NCBI RefSeq assembly: GCF_900167025.1
Contig: NZ_FUXC01000003.1
Span: forward strand, 70,457-134,456
Reading direction: 5' to 3'
Length of the DNA: 64,000 nucleotides
Origin: Treponema berlinense
Lineage (GTDB): Bacteria > Spirochaetota > Spirochaetia > Treponematales > Treponemataceae
Shown: positions 52,281-62,158 of the stretch, one piece after another
Layout: each line of letters starts with the position of its first letter
Numbering within the stretch: the stretch's first letter is position 1
Translations under genes and position numbers: made by a program
Notes under the pieces: generated by a model
Database searches by the model: none
The model's input: the letters and a program-made list of their open reading frames with translations, nothing else
What the model was told of the DNA's origin: nothing

Positions 52281-53804
52281 ATGAGTTTTATGAAAAAAAA
52301 TATATTAAAATTGAGTTTAGCATATTTTGCTTCGGCTTTTGTACTTGTGTCAACAGCCGCCGCTTCAGAAAAGACCTTGGTTCTTGGCGGAAAAAACGGC
52401 TGGAATGATTTTCTTGTAAAAAAAGGAATTACGACAGGACAGGGACGTTTTGGTTTTGATGCTGTCCAGCTTTCTTCGCAAACTCAAACTTCCGACAAAG
52501 ATACAGAACTTCTTTTGCTTTTTGAAAACGGAAAAGTTTCGGATTTTGACGGAAAAGGAAATTACAGAATAATAGAAAACAATCTTTTGCCTGTAAAAGA
52601 CGCCGCAAAAGGAACCGGAGCCGCTTTAAGCCGCGGAGAAAAAAAAGGCCTGGTCTTAAAAAAAGATAAATCGCCTCTTTCCGGAAGCTATGTTCCTGGA
52701 AACTCATTTTCGGTCGAATTCTGGATTTCGCCGTCGCTTGCAGAAAATGGCGAGAAAATTTATTCATGGCAGACTTCAATAAATTATTCAAAATACACGG
52801 ATTTTCAGACGGTGAGCGCTGTTTTTTTGAACAACCGGATTGAATGGAGATTTTTAAATGTATTTCCGGGGCTTTCTGAACGCGAAGTTGTCTTAAAAGG
52901 CTCAACTCCGGTAATTCCTCAAAAATGGAGCCGTCATACAGTAAGTTTTGATGAAGAAACCGGCTGCCTTGAATATCTTGTTGACGGAAAAACCGAAGAC
53001 ATAAAATTTATAACTTCGACACGCCACGAAAGCGGAACCGTCTGCACTCCAGTCATCGGAAAAAATTCAACAATCGAAATCTGTCATTCTTTTACCGGAA
53101 AAATCGACAGTGTATGTATAAAAAATGCCGCTTACAAAGGCGATGAAAATATTCTCGTAAACGGAAACGAAGCGTTCAAGGCGGAAGGCGGACGTTTTGA
53201 AACAAGGCCGATTCTTGTAAGCCGCGCCTCAAGTTTTGACAGCCTTGAGGGAATCGTAAGTGTTCCTGCCCAGACCGAATTGAAATTTTTTGTGCGTGCT
53301 GGCGACAATTGCTACGGCTGGACAGAAAATTATCCTGAATGGAAAGAAATTTCGCTGGACGAAAAAATAGAAGGCGTTAGCGGACAATATTTTCAAATTG
53401 CTTCCGAACTTTTGCCGGACGGAAATTGCCAGCAAACTCCGAAAATTACGGAATTAACCGTAAAATATACAGAACCCGAAACTCCGCTCCCTCCGTTTTT
53501 TGTAAAGGCAGTTCCCGGCGACGGAGAAGTTACTTTAAGCTGGCGTTTTTCGATTGACGACAATGCCGGCGGTTACTACGTTTATTACGGCTCAAAACCT
53601 GGAGAATATCTTGGCAGGGCTGCAATTGAAGGCGTTTCTCCTGTGAATGCTGGAAATTCAACTTCAATTACGCTGACAGGACTTAACAACGGAACGATTT
53701 ACTATTTTGCGGTTTCGACATATTCAAAACTGGACGAAAACATAAACGGCGAACTTTCCAATGAAGTTTTTGCCCGTCCGTCAAAACGGCTTGCAAAAAA
53801 ATAG
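52281..53804 (+). CDS. Exported LamG/concanavalin-like and fibronectin type III protein
   Basis: 507 residues. Signal peptide ILKLSLAYFASAFVLVSTAAA; a LamG-like beta-sandwich at about 120-290 (FSVEFWISPSLAENGEKIY, CTPVIGKNSTIEICHSFTG); and a C-terminal fibronectin type III domain (about 405-500, GDGEVTLSWRFSIDDNAGGY). Such proteins bind glycans or partners at the envelope. A second ATG three codons later (52290) is equally possible. It precedes the TPR protein by 32 bases, likely one operon. Confidence 0.8.
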   Translation: MSFMKKNILKLSLAYFASAFVLVSTAAASEKTLVLGGKNGWNDFLVKKGITTGQGRFGFDAVQLSSQTQTSDKDTELLLLFENGKVSDFDGKGNYRIIENNLLPVKDAAKGTGAALSRGEKKGLVLKKDKSPLSGSYVPGNSFSVEFWISPSLAENGEKIYSWQTSINYSKYTDFQTVSAVFLNNRIEWRFLNVFPGLSEREVVLKGSTPVIPQKWSRHTVSFDEETGCLEYLVDGKTEDIKFITSTRHESGTVCTPVIGKNSTIEICHSFTGKIDSVCIKNAAYKGDENILVNGNEAFKAEGGRFETRPILVSRASSFDSLEGIVSVPAQTELKFFVRAGDNCYGWTENYPEWKEISLDEKIEGVSGQYFQIASELLPDGNCQQTPKITELTVKYTEPETPLPPFFVKAVPGDGEVTLSWRFSIDDNAGGYYVYYGSKPGEYLGRAAIEGVSPVNAGNSTSITLTGLNNGTIYYFAVSTYSKLDENINGELSNEVFARPSKRLAKK

Positions 53805-53836
53805 ATTCCGCTGAATTAACTGACTGGAGAAGATTT

Positions 53837-55768
53837 ATGGTTCAAAATCAACTTTTGCTTTCGAGAGCACGTTCTGCAACTTTGGCGCGGGATTTTGATC
53901 TTGCCGCACGCCTTTACCGCCAGCTTTTGCGAAAAGACAGGAACAACGTTGAACTTTTAAAGCAGCTTGGAAACCTTTATATGAAAAGCGGCCGTGATGA
54001 CCTTGCTCTTCCTGTCTTTAAAAATATAGTCGGGCTTTCAAAAGACGATTTTGATTCTTTAATCACTCTTGGCGGAATTTACCGGCGTTTAAAAATGTAC
54101 GAAGATTCAATCGCTATTCTTGAACAGGCTTTGATTTTTGACAGCGGCAATCCTCAGGTTTCGTACAATCTTGGTTTTACCTACAAAATCATGGGCGACA
54201 CAGAAAATGCAATCGAATGTTTTGAAGACACGATTGAAATGAATCCGGAAGATGTTCTTGCTTACAATCATCTTGGAACGATTTATGCTCAAAAAAACGA
54301 ACACGAAAAAGCCGTCCACTGGTATTTGCGCGGTCTGAATGTCGACTCAAATCATCCTGTTCTTCTATTAAATATTGCAAAAAGTTACGAAGAGCTCGGT
54401 GATTACAAAAAAGCCTGCGAAGCATATTCCAAGGCCTTGCGTTCAAAACCGCTTTGGAACGATGCAGTCGGCGGATTTTCGCGTCTTCTCGTAAAAATAA
54501 ATCGTGCTCCAGAAGCGCACGAACTTGTAAAACGCGCTTTGTCGGTCAATCCAAATGATAAAAGTCTCGAAGAAAATTTAAAATATGTGGAAAAATTTGT
54601 TGAAAAAAACAAAGATGATGAAAATCCGGTCGAAAATAAAGTTCAGCCGGAAAACCAAGAATCAGCCTCAGAAGAATTAAATTTAAACGGCGAAAAATCT
54701 GATTTTGAAGAAGAAAATTCAGACGAAGAAAATGCCGGAATTAAGACGGAAATTGAATCTGAACAGACCGAAGAAAATCTTACGGAACCGGAAGACAAAA
54801 CTTCGGCGGAAGCAGAAAATGAAGAAGACGAAACCGAAGAAAATTCTAGCCTTGACGAATTAAAACTCGGCGATGATGAAAATTTCGATTTTGAGACTTT
54901 TGGCCAGGAAAATTTTGAAGATGAATACATTCCCGAACCGGAAGAAGATGAACAAGATGAAAATGATGAGCCGGAATTGACGGAAGAAAAACAAAATCCG
55001 CCAGAAGAAAGTCCTAAGGAAAACCAGCAAACGGAAGACTTAAAAACTTCAGAGCCGCCGGCCACAGAAAATCCCCCGGAACCTGAAAGTTTTGACGGGG
55101 AAACTCAAAATATTCCGGAACCTGAAAGTTTTGGCGCAGAAACACAAAATCTTCAGAAAACTGAAAGTTTTGGCGCAGAAACTCAAAATATCCCGGAACC
55201 TGAAAGTTTTGGCGCAGAAACTCAAAATCTCCAGGAACCTGAAAGTTTTAGCGCAGAAATTAAAAATCTCCAGGAATCTGAAAGTTTTGGCGCAGAAACT
55301 CAAAATATTCCGGAACTTGAAAGTTTTGACGGGGAAACACAAAATCTCCCGGACGGACTTTCTGTTTTTTCTCAGGAAATAAAAGCCTTCGAACCGTTTG
55401 ACTTTATTGAACCGGAACTTGTTGAAGAACTTCCTAAAAATCCAAATCTTGAGCTTTTTATAAAACTTCGCGAGCTTTTGGAATTCTTGCCTGAAGAAAA
55501 AAAATGCGAATTTCAGACCAGCGAAACCCGCATTCTCCTTGATTTTGTAATTTCCCGGCTTTCGGGCGAAAAAGGCCTCTTTGAAAAGGCAAATGAACTT
55601 ATTGAAAGCGGTTTTGTTCAGCCATCTGGACAAAAAATCGGACAAAATTCATCTTCCCGACAACTTTTGTCCGACGGTTTTGAAATCGTAAAGGAACTTT
55701 TAAACAAAATTCCAGATAAAAATCTTGTTTACGCAATGGAAAATCTGCTCAAAAAACTTCCTTTTTAA
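53837..55768 (+). CDS. TPR protein with an acidic repetitive C-terminal half
   Basis: 643 residues behind TGGAGAAG. Residues 1-245 are six or seven TPR units (LYRQLLRKDRNNVELLKQLG, AIECFEDTIEMNPEDVLAYN). Residues 250-415 are very Glu/Asp/Asn-rich. Residues 416-506 are seven copies of a 13-residue unit of the type PESFGAETQNLQE, followed by a helical domain of about 130 residues. No signal peptide, so probably cytoplasmic. The stop codon overlaps the end of the convergent peptidase gene by four bases. Scaffold role is inference. Confidence 0.85.
   Translation: MVQNQLLLSRARSATLARDFDLAARLYRQLLRKDRNNVELLKQLGNLYMKSGRDDLALPVFKNIVGLSKDDFDSLITLGGIYRRLKMYEDSIAILEQALIFDSGNPQVSYNLGFTYKIMGDTENAIECFEDTIEMNPEDVLAYNHLGTIYAQKNEHEKAVHWYLRGLNVDSNHPVLLLNIAKSYEELGDYKKACEAYSKALRSKPLWNDAVGGFSRLLVKINRAPEAHELVKRALSVNPNDKSLEENLKYVEKFVEKNKDDENPVENKVQPENQESASEELNLNGEKSDFEEENSDEENAGIKTEIESEQTEENLTEPEDKTSAEAENEEDETEENSSLDELKLGDDENFDFETFGQENFEDEYIPEPEEDEQDENDEPELTEEKQNPPEESPKENQQTEDLKTSEPPATENPPEPESFDGETQNIPEPESFGAETQNLQKTESFGAETQNIPEPESFGAETQNLQEPESFSAEIKNLQESESFGAETQNIPELESFDGETQNLPDGLSVFSQEIKAFEPFDFIEPELVEELPKNPNLELFIKLRELLEFLPEEKKCEFQTSETRILLDFVISRLSGEKGLFEKANELIESGFVQPSGQKIGQNSSSRQLLSDGFEIVKELLNKIPDKNLVYAMENLLKKLPF
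55082..55354 (+). repeat. Seven in-frame tandem 39-base repeats
   Basis: Unit encodes PESF(G/D)(A/G)ETQN(L/I)(Q/P)E. Variation between units is mostly at the last three codons, with blocks recurring in alternation, as expected from slippage or recombination. Confidence 0.9.
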
Positions 55769-56910
55769 CGGTAGATAATCTTGCTGTGCGTAATTACTTC
55801 GTTTCCGTTTTCGGTAACAAGAACGTCATTTTCAAGACGTACGCCACCAAGTTTTGAATCGTAAAGTCCAGGCTCAAGAGTGACAATCATTCCCGGCTTA
55901 AAAACAAGGTCGTCGGTCTGCTTTGCGCTTACCCGCGGAAATTCATGAATTTCGAGTCCGATTCCATGTCCCAAAGTGTGCGGCATTTCGCGCTTTGCTT
56001 TTTTGAAAACTTCGTCAGCAACAAGACCTGCCATTTTGATTTTTTCACCGTTTTTATAGTAAGGCAGAGCTTCTTTTGCGGCTTTTTCTACAAGTTCAAC
56101 GAGTTTTTTCTGCTCATCGGTTGCATCTTTTACAACTGTGAGCGTAGTGTCGGAAGTGTAGCCTTCAAAAACAACTCCAAAGTCAAGAATTGAAAGCCCT
56201 TTGCCAGGCCATGGAGCACTCGTGTAACCTGGAAAAGCGTGGATTGCAAAACTTCTTGAAGAACCTGCGGCCAAAGTGTCAAAACCGTTTCTTTCGCAGC
56301 CGTTGAGCCTCAATTCTCGTTCAATCAAAAGCGAAACGTCCATTTCTGTTTTGATAGAGCCGTCATCAATTCCATTTTCGATTTTTTCGATTATCAGGTC
56401 GCCGACTCTTGCCGCTTCTTTTGTGCATTCAATTTCGTATTCATCTTTGCAGGCGCGCAGAGAGAGCACAAAGTCATGAACGGAATTTTCTCTGCACAAA
56501 ACGTCCCAGCCTTGCAGCGCGTCTACGTACTTTAAAAACAGAGGATACGGAGTTGCCGGCGAAACTTCAACTTTGAGGCGCGGATCATTTTTTTTGAAGG
56601 ACTTTAAAATTTCCCGAACGGCTTCAATGTTTTTTCTGTCATATTCATTATATGGAACAATTTTAACGTCGACGCTCCGCTCTTTTGCAAGATTTTCGTC
56701 CCAGGGAACGAGAGCGTTTTTTCCGTCGCTAGAACAAATCCACAGCGCGTCCGAAGGATGTCCGGTAAAATAGCGGACGCTCAAATCTCTACGGCCTTCA
56801 GTGTCCTCAAAAACTGCCGCGGTGATTTTGTTTTCTTTCATAAACGCAAAAAGTTTTTCACGTCTGGCAGCATATATTTTTTTTAATTCATCTTTTGTGT
56901 AATTTTTCAT
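55765..56910 (-). CDS. M24 family Xaa-Pro aminopeptidase/dipeptidase
   Basis: Dinuclear-metal aminopeptidase of 381 residues, cytoplasmic, cutting Xaa-Pro bonds. The N-terminal creatinase-like domain is followed by the M24 catalytic fold with metal ligands Asp in LDFGVVFEGYTSD, His in HTLGHGIGLEIHEFP, Glu in VTLEPGLYD and Glu in RLENDVLVTENG. All five ligands are present. Converges on the TPR gene with overlapping stop codons. Confidence 0.92.
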   Translation of the reverse strand: MKNYTKDELKKIYAARREKLFAFMKENKITAAVFEDTEGRRDLSVRYFTGHPSDALWICSSDGKNALVPWDENLAKERSVDVKIVPYNEYDRKNIEAVREILKSFKKNDPRLKVEVSPATPYPLFLKYVDALQGWDVLCRENSVHDFVLSLRACKDEYEIECTKEAARVGDLIIEKIENGIDDGSIKTEMDVSLLIERELRLNGCERNGFDTLAAGSSRSFAIHAFPGYTSAPWPGKGLSILDFGVVFEGYTSDTTLTVVKDATDEQKKLVELVEKAAKEALPYYKNGEKIKMAGLVADEVFKKAKREMPHTLGHGIGLEIHEFPRVSAKQTDDLVFKPGMIVTLEPGLYDSKLGGVRLENDVLVTENGNEVITHSKIIYR

Positions 56911-56997
56911 TTAGAATTATCTCCCTAAATCAAATTTTATTTTAGCATAAATTTTATTTTTGTTCGGACGGCTTGTTTTCTGGCCGACTTTTTCAAG

Positions 56998-58692
56998 TTA
57001 TTTTTTTACTTTTTTTAGAACCATATTTTTAGCACTTGCAAGCACAGGATCTTTTGTTATAAGTAAAAGTAAAATTCCTGCAAAAGCAAAAACTATTGCC
57101 GTCAAAACTACAGTTCCTCCAAATTCTACAAGTCTTCCGCGGCCTGCAAAAAAAGCAGATGTTGCGTTTTTAACGAGGGTTGCCGGAATTGCGGCAATTA
57201 CCGAAAGAACTGCCATTTTTATTGAATACAAAATTGTTCCGCCGACAACGGCTTTTACGTCAATCTGTTTATTTTTTTTAAGAAAAACAAACAGCAAAAT
57301 GGAATTTGCAAGGCTTCCGAGGGTGAGTGCCAGGGCGATTCCGCCTCCGCTCATAGGTTTTATCAAGATAAGCGCAAAAATCATATTTATTGCAAGTCCT
57401 AGAATTCCTGCCAGAGTAGGGGATTTTGTGTTTCCCTGCGCATAAAAAGCAGGAGCGACAACTCTGTTCATTGCAATAAAAAAAAGTCCTGCAATATGAA
57501 AGCGAAATGCCGTAAGAGTAAGCTGGACTGATTCATCATTAAAATTTTTCGATTTATAGACAAGCGAAATAATTTCTTTGCCGCACACAAGCGAGTAAAA
57601 AGTTACAGGAATCGAAATCAATGCGATAATTTTAATTGCCTGCGAAAGAAGCCTGTTGAAATTCTCCCATTTCTGAGTTTTTGCAAGTCCGCTCAAATCC
57701 GGCAAAATTACGGTTCCAATCGAAACAGCAAAAATTCCCAGAATCAATTCCTGAAGACGCAGACTGTACTGGAGAGAAGAAACAATTCCTGTTCCAGCTT
57801 TTCCTGCAAGAGCCGTCGAAATTACATCATTCAGCTGATAAGCAGCCATTCCGATCACTGTCGGACCTACAAGCGCGATAACTTTTTTAGTGCCAGGATT
57901 TTTAAACGCTTTTTTGAGTGAAGTAAAATGGCAAAACCAGCCTGTTTTTATTACAAAAGGAAGCTGGAAAATTGCCTGGACACAACCGCCAATCAAAACT
58001 CCAAACGACATTGCGCGTGCCGCCATTTGTGCTCGAAGTTCAGCATCGGCGACATTTTTTGTAAGAAGCGGAGTAAAAATATAAGTGCAGGCGATTACAA
58101 TCGAGTTAAAAAGAACCGGAGTAAAACCGGAAGGACTGAAAATTTTTACGCCGTTTAAAATTCCCTGAAAAAAAGCCGCAAGCGAAATTACAAAAAGGTA
58201 AGGAAACATTATTCTTGTAAGAAGAACTGCTTCCGCCGTCAAAACAGAATCCGACTCGTCTAAAAAAAGCGGAATAATCAGTGGGGAAAATGCGATTCCA
58301 AGAATTACAACAACGGTTGTACAAAAACTTATGAGCGTTATTGTTGAATTTAAAAATTCCTTTGTTTTTTTGAATTCATCTGAATCTTTTCCAGAAGTTG
58401 CAGAATCTTCAAGATAACCGCGAAAAGTCGGAATAAAAGCGACCGAAATTGAGTTTTCGGCAAAAAGTCTTCTCAAAAGATTTGGAATCATAAAGGCAAT
58501 TCCAAATGCGTCCGCAAATTTTGAAGTTCCTAAAAACGAGGCCTTTGTCATTTCGCGGACAAGTCCCAGAATTCTGGAACAAAGCGTAAAAAATGAGAGA
58601 GAAAGCCCGGAAGCGAGAAGTGATTTTTTTGTATTTGATTTTTTTTGTCTGTCAGCGATATTTTTTGCCTGAGAATTGTTTTCTGTATTCAT
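56998..58692 (-). CDS. murJ: Lipid II flippase MurJ
   Basis: Moves lipid II across the inner membrane for peptidoglycan synthesis. 564 residues with 14 predicted helices; family motifs include FFTLCSRILGLVREMTKASF near the N-terminus and NLLRRLFAENSISVAFIPTF, both typical of MviN/MurJ. A positively charged N-terminal leader of about 20 residues (QAKNIADRQKKSNTKKS) precedes helix 1. Sits upstream of the M24 peptidase gene, 87 bases apart on the same strand. Confidence 0.95.
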   Translation of the reverse strand: MNTENNSQAKNIADRQKKSNTKKSLLASGLSLSFFTLCSRILGLVREMTKASFLGTSKFADAFGIAFMIPNLLRRLFAENSISVAFIPTFRGYLEDSATSGKDSDEFKKTKEFLNSTITLISFCTTVVVILGIAFSPLIIPLFLDESDSVLTAEAVLLTRIMFPYLFVISLAAFFQGILNGVKIFSPSGFTPVLFNSIVIACTYIFTPLLTKNVADAELRAQMAARAMSFGVLIGGCVQAIFQLPFVIKTGWFCHFTSLKKAFKNPGTKKVIALVGPTVIGMAAYQLNDVISTALAGKAGTGIVSSLQYSLRLQELILGIFAVSIGTVILPDLSGLAKTQKWENFNRLLSQAIKIIALISIPVTFYSLVCGKEIISLVYKSKNFNDESVQLTLTAFRFHIAGLFFIAMNRVVAPAFYAQGNTKSPTLAGILGLAINMIFALILIKPMSGGGIALALTLGSLANSILLFVFLKKNKQIDVKAVVGGTILYSIKMAVLSVIAAIPATLVKNATSAFFAGRGRLVEFGGTVVLTAIVFAFAGILLLLITKDPVLASAKNMVLKKVKK

Positions 58693-58801
58693 ATTTATAG
58701 AGAATATATTTTTAAACCGGTGTTTGCAATGATGTTTTTCAATTCGTTTTCTTGCGGTTTTAGGATTGCGGTTTTATACTAAAAATTGGAGAAAATCTAA
58801 A

Positions 58802-60580
58802 ATGTCCAGAAAACAGTTTTTTCAAAAGGTCGGGCAGACGAGAATTGTGCCAATTTCCTTAAAAATTGTCGCAGTCTTTACTGTTCTTTTATTGCTTTCA
58901 AATTTTACAACAAATACGATTAATTTACTTTTGAGCCAAAAACAGATTATCAATTTAAACAACACGATTATGGTAAGCCGGCTCAAAGATTTGTATTCAG
59001 CTGCAGGAAATCAATATCAGATTTTTTCTTTTAACGGCGAGAGACAGACTTGTATTGAAGCGTTGAAGAGCGTTTCAAAAAAAGGTTTTGATTTTCCAAA
59101 GAGTTTTGCGGCTGCAATCGACAGACAGGGAAACATTCTTTTTGAAGTTTATGCTGACGGAACAGAAACAGACGAACAGAAAATTTTTCACTCTCAGCTT
59201 GACGACGCTCAGAAACCGGAAAATGTAAATTCTGGCGAAACTGAGCAGCAGGAAAAAAAAGACTACGGTTTTTTTGACAAAGATGCGCTTGCCCGGATAA
59301 ATTCGGATTACGAAAACGGAATTTTTGACGGTTCTTTGAATTTTGAGACGGAAAAAGGTTCATATTTCGGGGTTTACAAATATCAGGAAGACTGGCAGTG
59401 CTACTTTATCCGTGGCGAATCCCGTGCAGACACAAATCATTCGACTTTTGTCGTTCTTGCCGTAATTTCGCTTATAATTTTTATTCTTCTGGTTGCCTTT
59501 TTAATCATCGGATTTAAGGTTTTTGGAAAAATTCTTGCAAATGTCAAAAAAATCACCAGCAGTCTTTACCAGATGCAGCAAAATCAAAAGCTCGAAATAA
59601 TCGATTTGTCTTCTTCTCCGAACGATGACATAACTTATCTTGCGGCAAGTTTTAATTCACTTTCTTCGACAATCAACAACCTTCTTGGAATTTTTCAAAA
59701 ATTTGTTTCTAAAGACGTTGTTGCAAAAGCTTATAACGAGCATCAAATTCGGCTTGAAGGAAAACGCCGCAACCTGACGATTTTATTTTCAGACATAAAA
59801 AGTTTTACTTACAGAACGGAAACCCTCGGAAACGACATAATCGACCTTTTAAACGTTCATTACGACCGTGTAATCCACGCTGTGCACGAAAACCGCGGAG
59901 TAATCGGTTCAATTATCGGAGATGCGATTCTTGCCATTTACGGAACTGCCTCTTCAAAGAAAAAATCCTTTGAGGCTGTGGAATCTGCCTGGAACATTAC
60001 AAGACTGACGGCGCAGCTGCGCGAAAAAATGATTCTTCGCCGGACAGAAATCGAAAAAGAACGGACTTTGACCGAAGCCGAAGACCGGGTTTTTAAGGCT
60101 GTTTTAATCGACGTTGGAGTTGGAATTGACGGCGGAAACGTCTTTTACGGAAATATCGGCTCAGACGAGCACATGACAAACACTGTAATCGGCGACAATG
60201 TAAACTCTGCCAGCCGGCTTGAAGGTTTGACGCGAATTTATCATCTTCCTGTAATCTGCTCGGAATACGTAAAAAACGAAGTTGAAAAATTTTCGGACAA
60301 ATACACTTTCTACGAAATCGACACTGTTCAGGTAAAAGGCAAAACAGAAGGCAAAAAAATATTTTTCCCTGTAAGCCTTGAAGAAGGCGAGCCTGAACTA
60401 AAAACAAAATTTGGACTTTTCGAAACCGCGCTTTCTGCCTATTACTCAGGCGACTGGAACTCGGCTCGAAAATCGTTTAAAGACTGCGGACTTGAAGCAG
60501 CTCAGGTCTTTTTGGAAAGAATGGGCAGACTCAATGCTCCTGACGGCTGGATGGGAATATGGACAATGACAACAAAATAA
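58802..60580 (+). CDS. Membrane-bound class III adenylate/guanylate cyclase
   Basis: 592 residues from the ATG behind TTGGAGAA. Helix 1 (ISLKIVAVFTVLLLLSNF), a periplasmic sensor region of about 160 residues, helix 2 (FVVLAVISLIIFILLVAFLI), a HAMP-like linker, and the cyclase domain (about 330-530). The metal Asp residues are in ILFSDIKSFTYR and IGSIIGDAILAIYG; the transition-state Asn/Arg are in TVIGDNVNSASRLEGLTR. The domain should be active. The sensor ligand is unknown. Overlaps the next gene by 22 bases. Confidence 0.9.
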   Translation: MSRKQFFQKVGQTRIVPISLKIVAVFTVLLLLSNFTTNTINLLLSQKQIINLNNTIMVSRLKDLYSAAGNQYQIFSFNGERQTCIEALKSVSKKGFDFPKSFAAAIDRQGNILFEVYADGTETDEQKIFHSQLDDAQKPENVNSGETEQQEKKDYGFFDKDALARINSDYENGIFDGSLNFETEKGSYFGVYKYQEDWQCYFIRGESRADTNHSTFVVLAVISLIIFILLVAFLIIGFKVFGKILANVKKITSSLYQMQQNQKLEIIDLSSSPNDDITYLAASFNSLSSTINNLLGIFQKFVSKDVVAKAYNEHQIRLEGKRRNLTILFSDIKSFTYRTETLGNDIIDLLNVHYDRVIHAVHENRGVIGSIIGDAILAIYGTASSKKKSFEAVESAWNITRLTAQLREKMILRRTEIEKERTLTEAEDRVFKAVLIDVGVGIDGGNVFYGNIGSDEHMTNTVIGDNVNSASRLEGLTRIYHLPVICSEYVKNEVEKFSDKYTFYEIDTVQVKGKTEGKKIFFPVSLEEGEPELKTKFGLFETALSAYYSGDWNSARKSFKDCGLEAAQVFLERMGRLNAPDGWMGIWTMTTK

Positions 60581-62070
60581 ACGAACTTCAGGAAGCTCAA
60601 ACTCACAAAGAAGTTCAGCTTTTTTTAAAAGACGAATTAAAAAATTTAAGCTATTCAAAAGCGGCGCAATACAACCTCGAAGAAGAATACGCGCGTACAA
60701 AACAGCACAAAAACCGTTCCGTAGTTATAATTCTTTGCGTGTGCGCCGTTGTCGTAAGCCTTTTGGTTGCCGGACTTACGCTTTTTATCACTTCTCAAAA
60801 CAGAAAAATCAAGGTTAATATCGACACTTTCAACGATTTAAACCTTCGTGCTCTTCTCAATTCTGCCGGAAGAACAGAATCTCTTTATGCAAGCGCACTT
60901 CAGGCAAAAGAAATGCTTGTTTCTCAGCGCGATGACGAATTGAACGCAGCCGACCAGAAACGCGAGAATGATTTATACGTTTTGCGGACAGTTTCAAAAG
61001 TTTCAAGCAAAGATGCAATTGCCCGAAAAACCCTGCAAATCCAGGAAGAATACAAAAAATCCATAAAAAGCATACGCGAAAAATACGAGCCGGAAATCCA
61101 GGCTGCCGACGCAAAAATTGCAGAAATTAAAGAAAAACTTTCTGGCTACGATTCAGAAAAACTCTCTGCAGCCCAGGCAGACGAAGCGGTTCTCGACAGC
61201 CAGAAACAGCTCAACGACATACAAATTCGCAACCTCGAAAAAAAATACCAGAACCGCATAAGCGAATTAAAAACCCAGATGATTTTACAGCAGCGCGAAG
61301 CCGTAAAGCAGCAGCGCGAAGCAGTCGAAAAAGTCAGAAAAACATATCAGGCAAAAATCGACCTTCTCGACCCTGACGCACGCAGCCAGTCTGCTATTCA
61401 AGACCAGATAATTTTAGAAACGGGAATTCCAAAAAATGCGGTATCAACAGCCGAAATCCAGTTCAATTCCCGTTTTGAATCTTCGGATTACCTATCGGAA
61501 TTCAAGTCGCCGTCAGAAGTTTTTTCTTCTTCTGTCAAAAATGCAGCGGATTATCTCGACGGCTTAAACACGATTGCCAACCGTTTTTCAACAATTCCGC
61601 TCGAAAACACAATCCGCCATTACGTTCCTGCAATGCAGCGGCTGGCTTTTTCGATTACGACAGAAATGGCGCAGGCTCAAAAGCAGATGCAGACTCAAAT
61701 CGACGGCTTAGAAACCGAAATTTCGCAAAAAAATGCCCAGATTTCAGAGTTTCAAGACACTTTTGAAGAAATCTGCCTTTCAGATAAAACATTCCCGGCC
61801 CAGGCCTGCATAATCAATTCTTCGGACAAGAATAATCTAAAACTTTATGTCGCAAATTCAGCCAAAGCCCTTGTTCCGCCGGAAATTCAAACGTTTGACG
61901 CGCAAATTCGCGACGGAAAACGCATTGTTTGCGAACTTACAGTAACAAAAAACGCCCAAAACTATACCGCCGCTCCAAAAAATACTACAAAAAACTTTAA
62001 TCCAGACGTGCTTTCTGCAGGAACCCGCGTTTATTTTGTGATTCCGGAGCCAGAAGTTCAAAAAAAATAG
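60559..62070 (+). CDS. Coiled-coil membrane protein
   Basis: 503 residues, unknown function. A cytoplasmic N-terminus (1-50), one membrane helix (VVIILCVCAVVVSLLVAGLT), then about 350 residues of coiled coil (QREAVKQQREAVEKVRKTYQ) and a small C-terminal domain ending IPEPEVQKK. It starts inside the last 22 bases of the cyclase gene, so the two are translated from one mRNA and it may link the cyclase to an envelope process. Confidence 0.75.
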   Translation: MDNDNKINELQEAQTHKEVQLFLKDELKNLSYSKAAQYNLEEEYARTKQHKNRSVVIILCVCAVVVSLLVAGLTLFITSQNRKIKVNIDTFNDLNLRALLNSAGRTESLYASALQAKEMLVSQRDDELNAADQKRENDLYVLRTVSKVSSKDAIARKTLQIQEEYKKSIKSIREKYEPEIQAADAKIAEIKEKLSGYDSEKLSAAQADEAVLDSQKQLNDIQIRNLEKKYQNRISELKTQMILQQREAVKQQREAVEKVRKTYQAKIDLLDPDARSQSAIQDQIILETGIPKNAVSTAEIQFNSRFESSDYLSEFKSPSEVFSSSVKNAADYLDGLNTIANRFSTIPLENTIRHYVPAMQRLAFSITTEMAQAQKQMQTQIDGLETEISQKNAQISEFQDTFEEICLSDKTFPAQACIINSSDKNNLKLYVANSAKALVPPEIQTFDAQIRDGKRIVCELTVTKNAQNYTAAPKNTTKNFNPDVLSAGTRVYFVIPEPEVQKK

Positions 62071-62090
62071 AATTTGGACGGCATTTTTTG

Positions 62091-62158
62091 CTCTAACCTG
62101 CTTTCCGCCGTTTCATTCGACAAGTCGAACGCTTCGCGCGGCTGCAATCAGGCGTAAG
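62091..62158 (-). repeat. Intergenic hairpin repeat, family B copy 5
   Basis: Minus strand begins CTTACGCCTGATTGCAGC and ends GCAGGTTAGAG. Central hairpin TTCGAC-aa-GTCGAA (62116-62129). Confidence 0.65.

Noticed and set aside
54643-55645. Minus-strand frames in the acidic repeats of the TPR gene
   Set aside because: Ser/Phe-rich and Phe/Lys-rich frames are the expected complements of Glu-rich repetitive coding DNA.
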